Made by a program: the position numbers and the translations under genes. Under the pieces are notes generated by a model. It was not told the DNA's origin, made no database searches, and saw only the letters and a program-made list of their open reading frames with translations. 49,871 bases of DNA. It comes from Xanthomonas pisi DSM 18956 (GTDB lineage Bacteria > Pseudomonadota > Gammaproteobacteria > Xanthomonadales > Xanthomonadaceae). How positions within the stretch are numbered: the first letter of the stretch is position 1; each line of letters starts with the position of its first letter. Below are positions 44,255-49,871 of this stretch, piece by piece. The stretch spans positions 1 through 49,871 of the forward strand of contig NZ_JPLE01000009.1 of NCBI RefSeq assembly GCF_001010415.1, given 5' to 3'.

Positions 44255-44956
44255 CTAATCAGGGGTTCCAGTGAGCGGACTCACCCGGATCGCCAGCAGC
44301 TCGCCGCCGCCATCGAGCACGTAACGGGTGCGCGTCGATGCACTCAGCCATGCGGTATCACCGGCAGCCAGTGGCGGCAGTGCACTGTCGCGACCAAAGC
44401 TGGCCTGGCCCGCCAGCAGGTGGATGGCCCAGGCGCTGCCCGGATCCGCGAAGAACAGCATCGTGCCGACCAAGGGGCGATGCAGGAGCTCGGTATGCAG
44501 CAGATCGCGGCGCCACATCAGATTGAAATCCTGCGTTGGCCCATCGAGCAAGCTCGCATCCACGGCCTCCTCGCCAGCGAATCGGACGCGTTGGTAAGGC
44601 GGCAGCAACTCGACCACGCGCGCGGCACCGGCAGTGCTTGCGTCGGCACCATCGCCATCGGTTGTGCCCATGATCAGGCCATCCGCATGAGCGGCGGCAT
44701 CGCCCGGATCGAGCACGCCAGCACCAAACTGCAGCCGCATCCCGTTGCCGTGCAGCAGCACCAGCTCGCGATCAACCCCCGGGAATGCGGAAAACGCGGC
44801 GTCGCGTTCGATCTCGGCAATCGACAGCCGCAATGCCCAGGCCTCCGGCTCCCCGAGTCGCAGGATCTCGCGTGTCCAACCCAATTGATTGCGCCACCGC
44901 TCGCGGCGGTACTCGGTGGCCGGGATCACCCGGCTGCTCAGGTCTGTCAGCTGCAT
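44255..44956 (-). CDS. hutD: HutD family protein
   Basis: 233 residues of the HutD/DUF886 family, a bicupin-like protein tied to histidine catabolism in pseudomonads but of unclear function. Motifs: WRNQLGWTREILR near the start, RLSIAEIERDAAFSAFPGVD, RELVLLHGNGMRL, PTQDFNLMWRRD and RTRYVLDGGGELLAI. The ATG at 44956 gives the family N-terminus. No other hut genes are present, so it is an orphan copy here. Confidence 0.85.
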   Translation of the reverse strand: MQLTDLSSRVIPATEYRRERWRNQLGWTREILRLGEPEAWALRLSIAEIERDAAFSAFPGVDRELVLLHGNGMRLQFGAGVLDPGDAAAHADGLIMGTTDGDGADASTAGAARVVELLPPYQRVRFAGEEAVDASLLDGPTQDFNLMWRRDLLHTELLHRPLVGTMLFFADPGSAWAIHLLAGQASFGRDSALPPLAAGDTAWLSASTRTRYVLDGGGELLAIRVSPLTGTPD

Positions 44957-45029
44957 CGGCGCATTGTGCCCGAAGCCCGGCACTCAAGCCCTGCCAAGGC
45001 CACGTGGCAGAGCGACACACCCAGAAACG

Positions 45030-45068
45030 AAAAACGCCCGGCTGCACATCCAAGTGCAACACCGGGCG
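45030..45068 (-). terminator. Rho-independent terminator of the comEA-like gene
   Basis: On the minus strand CGCCCGG...CCGGGCG closes a longer stem with inner GCAC/GTGC pairing, followed by TTTTT. It lies about 100 bases past the comEA stop. Confidence 0.75.
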
Positions 45069-45170
45069 ATTCCACGTCCTTGTCGGCTTCCAGCCATCCC
45101 CCGGACATCCTGTCCAGTTAGGTTGCGGCCACGCATCCTCGCGTCGAACCGTATCTCGGATCCCTTCCCC

Positions 45171-45503
45171 TTAACGCCGTCCCACCGGTTTCACCGCCGC
45201 CCCCTTGGCAGCTTTCTTGGCGGGAGCCATCGTGGCTCCTACTTCGATCAGGTCACGATTCCGTTCGACCGTCTTGAGTCCGATGCCCTTGACCAGTGCC
45301 AGTTCCTCGGCACTTTTGAAGGGACCGTTTGCCTGACGGTGCTCGACGATTGCCTCGGCTTTTGATCGCCCGACATTCGTCAGCACCTTGTCCAATTCCT
45401 CAGCAGACGCGGTGTTGATATCGACCTTGTCAAGCGCGTACGCATTCGAGGACAACAACAACGCCAGTAGCAGGGACTTCAGGACTACGGTAAATGACTT
45501 CAT
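45171..45503 (-). CDS. ComEA-like helix-hairpin-helix DNA-binding protein
   Basis: 110 residues. A signal peptide (hydrophobic 6-18, cleavage after AYA near 23) is followed by a ComEA-type tandem HhH domain: VDINTASAEELDKVL, VGRSKAEAIVEHRQANGPFK and LALVKGIGLKTVERN. The C-terminal tail KKAAKGAAVKPVGRR is basic. It probably binds DNA in the periplasm during uptake by natural transformation, fitting the type IV pilus genes in this window. AAGGAG precedes the start. A terminator follows. Confidence 0.88.
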   Translation of the reverse strand: MKSFTVVLKSLLLALLLSSNAYALDKVDINTASAEELDKVLTNVGRSKAEAIVEHRQANGPFKSAEELALVKGIGLKTVERNRDLIEVGATMAPAKKAAKGAAVKPVGRR

Positions 45504-45635
45504 TGCAACGCTCCTTGTGGCTTGGGTGATGGTCCTAGCCAGCATTCCTGCCGGCGGAGCCAGTGTCCCGCGCCACATGCAGCAATCCTATCGCCAACGA
45601 ACTTTTCACACAGCCGGTGAACTGCGCGCCGCCTT

Positions 45636-45651
45636 GTAGGGAAATCCCTAC
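45636..45651. promoter_or_regulatory. 16-bp dyad GTAGGGA-AA-TCCCTAC
   Basis: Perfect 7-bp arms around AA, 15 bases upstream of a TAGAAT -10-like box (45667-45672) and 51 bases before the M20 dipeptidase start. It probably is an operator for a dimeric regulator; which one cannot be read. Confidence 0.55.
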
Positions 45652-45702
45652 CCCTAGCCCCGGGCGTAGAATGTGTCATTACGTCACGCATTCGGAGCCT
45701 TC

Positions 45703-47196
45703 ATGGACAGCGCCAAGATCGACCAATTCATCAGCGACACCTGGGACCGCGAGATCGTCCCGCAGCTGGTCGATTACATCCGTATCCCCAACAAATCGCC
45801 GATGTTCGACGCCGATTGGGTGGCACACGGCTATATGGAGCAGGCCGTGACGCTGATGGAAACCTGGGCGCGCGCCCAGGCCATCGATGGCATGCAGGTG
45901 GAGGTGGTGCGCCTGGACGGCCGTACACCGCTGATCTTCATCGAGATCCCTGCCACGGGTCCGAAGTCCGGCGACGACACCGTGTTGCTGTACGGCCATC
46001 TGGACAAGCAGCCGGAAATGACGGGTTGGGATGCCGACCTGGGCCCCTGGGAGCCGGTGCTGCGCGACGACAAGTTGTATGGCCGCGGCGGCGCCGACGA
46101 CGGTTACGCGATCTTCGGTTCGCTGGCTGCGATTCTGGCGCTGCGCACCCAGGGTCTGCCGCACGCGCGTTGCGTGGTGCTGATCGAAGCCTGCGAGGAG
46201 TCCGGCAGCTACGATCTTCCCGCGTATGTGGATCATCTGGCCGAGCGCATCGGCAAGCCGTCGCTGGTGGTGTGCCTGGACTCGGGCTGCGGCAATTACG
46301 AGCAGCTGTGGTGCACCACCTCGCTGCGCGGTCTGACCGGTGGCAACCTCAGCGTGAAGGTGCTGGAGGAAGGCGTGCATTCGGGCGATGCCTCCGGCGT
46401 GGTGCCATCCAGCTTCCGGCTGCTGCGGCAATTGCTCTCCCGCATCGAAGACGAAGCCACGGGCCGCATTCTGCTGGAGGGTCTGCACGTGGAGGTGCCG
46501 GCGGAGCGATTGACCCAGGCCAAGGCCGCAGCGGCAACGCTGGATACCGCCATCTTCGACAAGTTCCCGATGGTCGATGGCCTGGTGCCGATGCATGAGG
46601 ACCTCACCGAGCTGGTCTTGAACCGGACCTGGCGCCCGGCACTGTCGATCACCGGCGTGGACGGCATGCCGCCGCTGGCCTCGGCCGGCAATGTGTTGCG
46701 TCCGCAAACGGCGGTGAAGCTGTCGCTGCGCCTGCCGCCGACCGCCGACGGCAAGGCCTGCGGCGAGCTGCTCAAGCAGGCCCTGTTGCGCGACCCTCCG
46801 AATGGCGCGCAGGTCACGCTGGAACTGGAAAAAGCCTCGTCCGGCTGGAATGCCCCGGCCATGGCGCCATGGCTGGAAAAGGCCATCGACGATGCCAGCC
46901 AGGCGTTCTTCGACAAGCCGGCGATGTACATGGGCGAAGGCGGCTCGATTCCGTTCATGGGCATGCTGGGCGAGAAGTTCCCGGGCGCGCAGTTCATGAT
47001 CACCGGCGTGCTGGGGCCGCATTCCAATGCACATGGCCCGAACGAGTTCCTGCACATCCCGATGGGCAAGCGCGTCACTGCCTGCGTGTCGAAGGTGATC
47101 GCCGAGCATCACGCGGCCTGCCTGCGCGGCGAAACCAGCGGTTCGCCGGTGGCGGCCGATAGCGGCACCCGTCATGGTGGACATGGCTGCTGTTGA
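45703..47196 (+). CDS. M20-family metallodipeptidase (carnosinase-like)
   Basis: 497 residues of peptidase family M20. The zinc ligands and catalytic residues are in place: H99 and D101 in YGHLDKQPE, D132 in GRGGADDG, E165/E166 in EACEESGS, a later Asp in CLDSGCG and His in GPHSNAHGPNE. It probably hydrolyses dipeptides in the cytoplasm. The C-terminus ends in RHGGHGCC, an unusual His/Cys tail. The ATG at 45703 has GGAG upstream. A dyad operator precedes it. Confidence 0.9.
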   Translation: MDSAKIDQFISDTWDREIVPQLVDYIRIPNKSPMFDADWVAHGYMEQAVTLMETWARAQAIDGMQVEVVRLDGRTPLIFIEIPATGPKSGDDTVLLYGHLDKQPEMTGWDADLGPWEPVLRDDKLYGRGGADDGYAIFGSLAAILALRTQGLPHARCVVLIEACEESGSYDLPAYVDHLAERIGKPSLVVCLDSGCGNYEQLWCTTSLRGLTGGNLSVKVLEEGVHSGDASGVVPSSFRLLRQLLSRIEDEATGRILLEGLHVEVPAERLTQAKAAAATLDTAIFDKFPMVDGLVPMHEDLTELVLNRTWRPALSITGVDGMPPLASAGNVLRPQTAVKLSLRLPPTADGKACGELLKQALLRDPPNGAQVTLELEKASSGWNAPAMAPWLEKAIDDASQAFFDKPAMYMGEGGSIPFMGMLGEKFPGAQFMITGVLGPHSNAHGPNEFLHIPMGKRVTACVSKVIAEHHAACLRGETSGSPVAADSGTRHGGHGCC

Positions 47197-47509
47197 GGCC
47201 GTGAGACCACTGCGGGCCGAGGACGTGCGCTGACGTCACGCCTGGCCTTGCAGTCGCTCAACCCAGGCAGCATCGGCAAGGGGGCAGCGGCCCCTCACCC
47301 AGCTCCCGGCCCGCCAGGACCGGAGCTGGGGACTCGAGCAGTCGGTTGAACAGCGATGCCTGCGCCGGCACCATGTGGCGACGCTGCTGCGGCATTGCGC
47401 AAGCACTTGCTGAAGGCATCCCATCAGCGCCGCCCGCACCGCGCTTGCGGCGCAGGTCGCCGTCATCCGAAATGCTAGTCTGCCGATCCCTTCCGCCTTC
47501 GGTGCTGCG
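47197..47509. other. Intergenic stretch with hairpin
   Basis: 313 bases without a gene. CCCAGCTCC and GGAGCTGGG (47298-47330) form a 9-bp stem around a 15-base loop, lacking a U-tract. Confidence 0.5.
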
Positions 47510-47782
47510 ATGAACACCTTGTTTGGTAGCGACAGCTGGCTCTACATTCTGCTGGTGGGATTTGTGGTCGGGCTACTGGCGCGTTTCATCACGCCGGGCA
47601 CGCAGCGCCTGGGTTGCCTGCTGACCATCGTGTTGGGCATCGCTGGAGCGGTGGTGGCGAGCTGGTTTGGCCGCTACATGGGCTGGTACCACGCAGGCGA
47701 GCCTGCCGGCTTCCTCGGCGCATTGCTCGGCGCCATCGCCATCCTTGCACTGCTGCGGTTGTTCAGCGGCAGCAAACGCTGA
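47510..47782 (+). CDS. GlsB/YeaQ/YmgE-family small membrane protein
   Basis: 90 residues with three membrane helices: WLYILLVGFVVGLLARFI, GCLLTIVLGIAGAVVASWFG and AGFLGALLGAIAILALLRLF. The PGTQRLGCLLTIVLG motif is typical of this family, once called transglycosylase-associated and often stress-induced. The biochemical role is unknown. It lies 49 bases before amgK. Confidence 0.9.
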   Translation: MNTLFGSDSWLYILLVGFVVGLLARFITPGTQRLGCLLTIVLGIAGAVVASWFGRYMGWYHAGEPAGFLGALLGAIAILALLRLFSGSKR

Positions 47783-47831
47783 CCGTCGCAAGACGCGCTT
47801 TGCCCTCTACTTTCTGACGCAACCACGACAC

Positions 47832-49558
<1,727 letters not shown>

Positions 49559-49871
49559 TCGCAACCTCGCTATTGCGATGCGCTTGAGCAAGCGCGTCGA
49601 CAAACAACTGTCGGGCGCAGGCGCGCTGGGTACAAGGTGTTTGCCGCATGCGCCTTTGCCGACGGGTGAAGTGATGCCGGGACCGGCAATGACATCGCTC
49701 GGACCGAAGGAGCTGATCAGACCGCGCGTTGTCGGCTGGCCGCACCGCGACCACGCACACTCCGACCCTCTCGACGCGTCCTTACCCGCCAACCGTTGAC
49801 GAACTTACGTGGCATGGATGCCGCACAAGAGCCTGCATGCAGGTACTTGCAGCGTGTCCTGCGAGGGTGGG
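49559..49871. other. Terminal intergenic stretch
   Basis: 313 bases to the window edge with no credible gene. Two small hairpins follow murU at once: TCGCAA...TTGCGA (49559-49578) and GCGCTTG-AG-CAAGCGC (49580-49595); neither has a U-tract. Confidence 0.5.

Overview
The window is high-GC, gene-dense chromosomal DNA of a Xanthomonas-type gammaproteobacterium. The signs are a fused aspartokinase/diaminopimelate decarboxylase gene (lysAC), a murL-murD2 pair (the route to D-glutamate in peptidoglycan characterised in Xanthomonas), a pilT-pilU pair divergent from yggS-proC, and heptad GGGATTS intergenic repeats. No phage, transposase, CRISPR array, rRNA or tRNA was recognised. Species cannot be fixed from sequence alone.

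Layout. 1-2690: ssb (cut by the window edge), ispB, and an exported dienelactone-hydrolase-like protein. 3124-8923 (minus strand): an overlapping four-gene operon, lysAC - small membrane protein - murL - murD2. 9105-10896: two tandem PhzF-family isomerases. 11167-14764 (minus): a glycine-zipper envelope protein, an OsmC-type peroxidase, and the yqgE-ruvX-pyrB cluster. 14844-17224: a DUF4153 membrane protein coupled to a Tag-type glycosylase. 17799-19347: two membrane proteins. 19344-21625: pilT-pilU. 21956-23551: yggS-proC. 24083-26881: an HU-like protein with a long Lys/Ala tail, an M23 peptidase, and small envelope proteins. 27010-28124: a PfpI-family protein and a SET-domain methyltransferase. 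28298-34731: suf Fe-S operon (sufR-B-C-D-S) followed by GNAT and Rieske genes. 34732-43807: an iron island with a Fur-like promoter, a Fiu/PiuA-type TonB receptor, PiuC, a Sel1 protein, PepSY, DUF2271, DUF4198, ApbE and a membrane-anchored flavodoxin reductase. 44255-47782: hutD, comEA-like, M20 dipeptidase, GlsB-type protein. 47832-49558: amgK-murU, the MurNAc recycling pair.

How the genes work together. Three themes recur. (1) Cell wall: LysAC sets flux through meso-diaminopimelate, MurD2-MurL add and epimerise glutamate, and AmgK-MurU rebuild UDP-MurNAc from recycled MurNAc. (2) Iron and Fe-S: suf assembly stands next to a siderophore receptor and a predicted trans-envelope flavin electron chain. 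In that chain the DUF2271 protein carries a near-consensus ApbE flavinylation motif, which is the best candidate here for an under-described system. (3) Chromatin: a SET methyltransferase lies 3-4 kb from an HU-like protein with a histone-H1-like lysine tail.

Non-coding structure is also of interest. Inverted pairs of GGGATTS heptads occur at three intergenic sites and twice supply a gene's TAG stop codon. A long multi-hairpin element splits sufB from sufC. An 11-nt exact complement to the osmC Shine-Dalgarno lies in the osmC leader. A 16-bp dyad lies upstream of the M20 dipeptidase.
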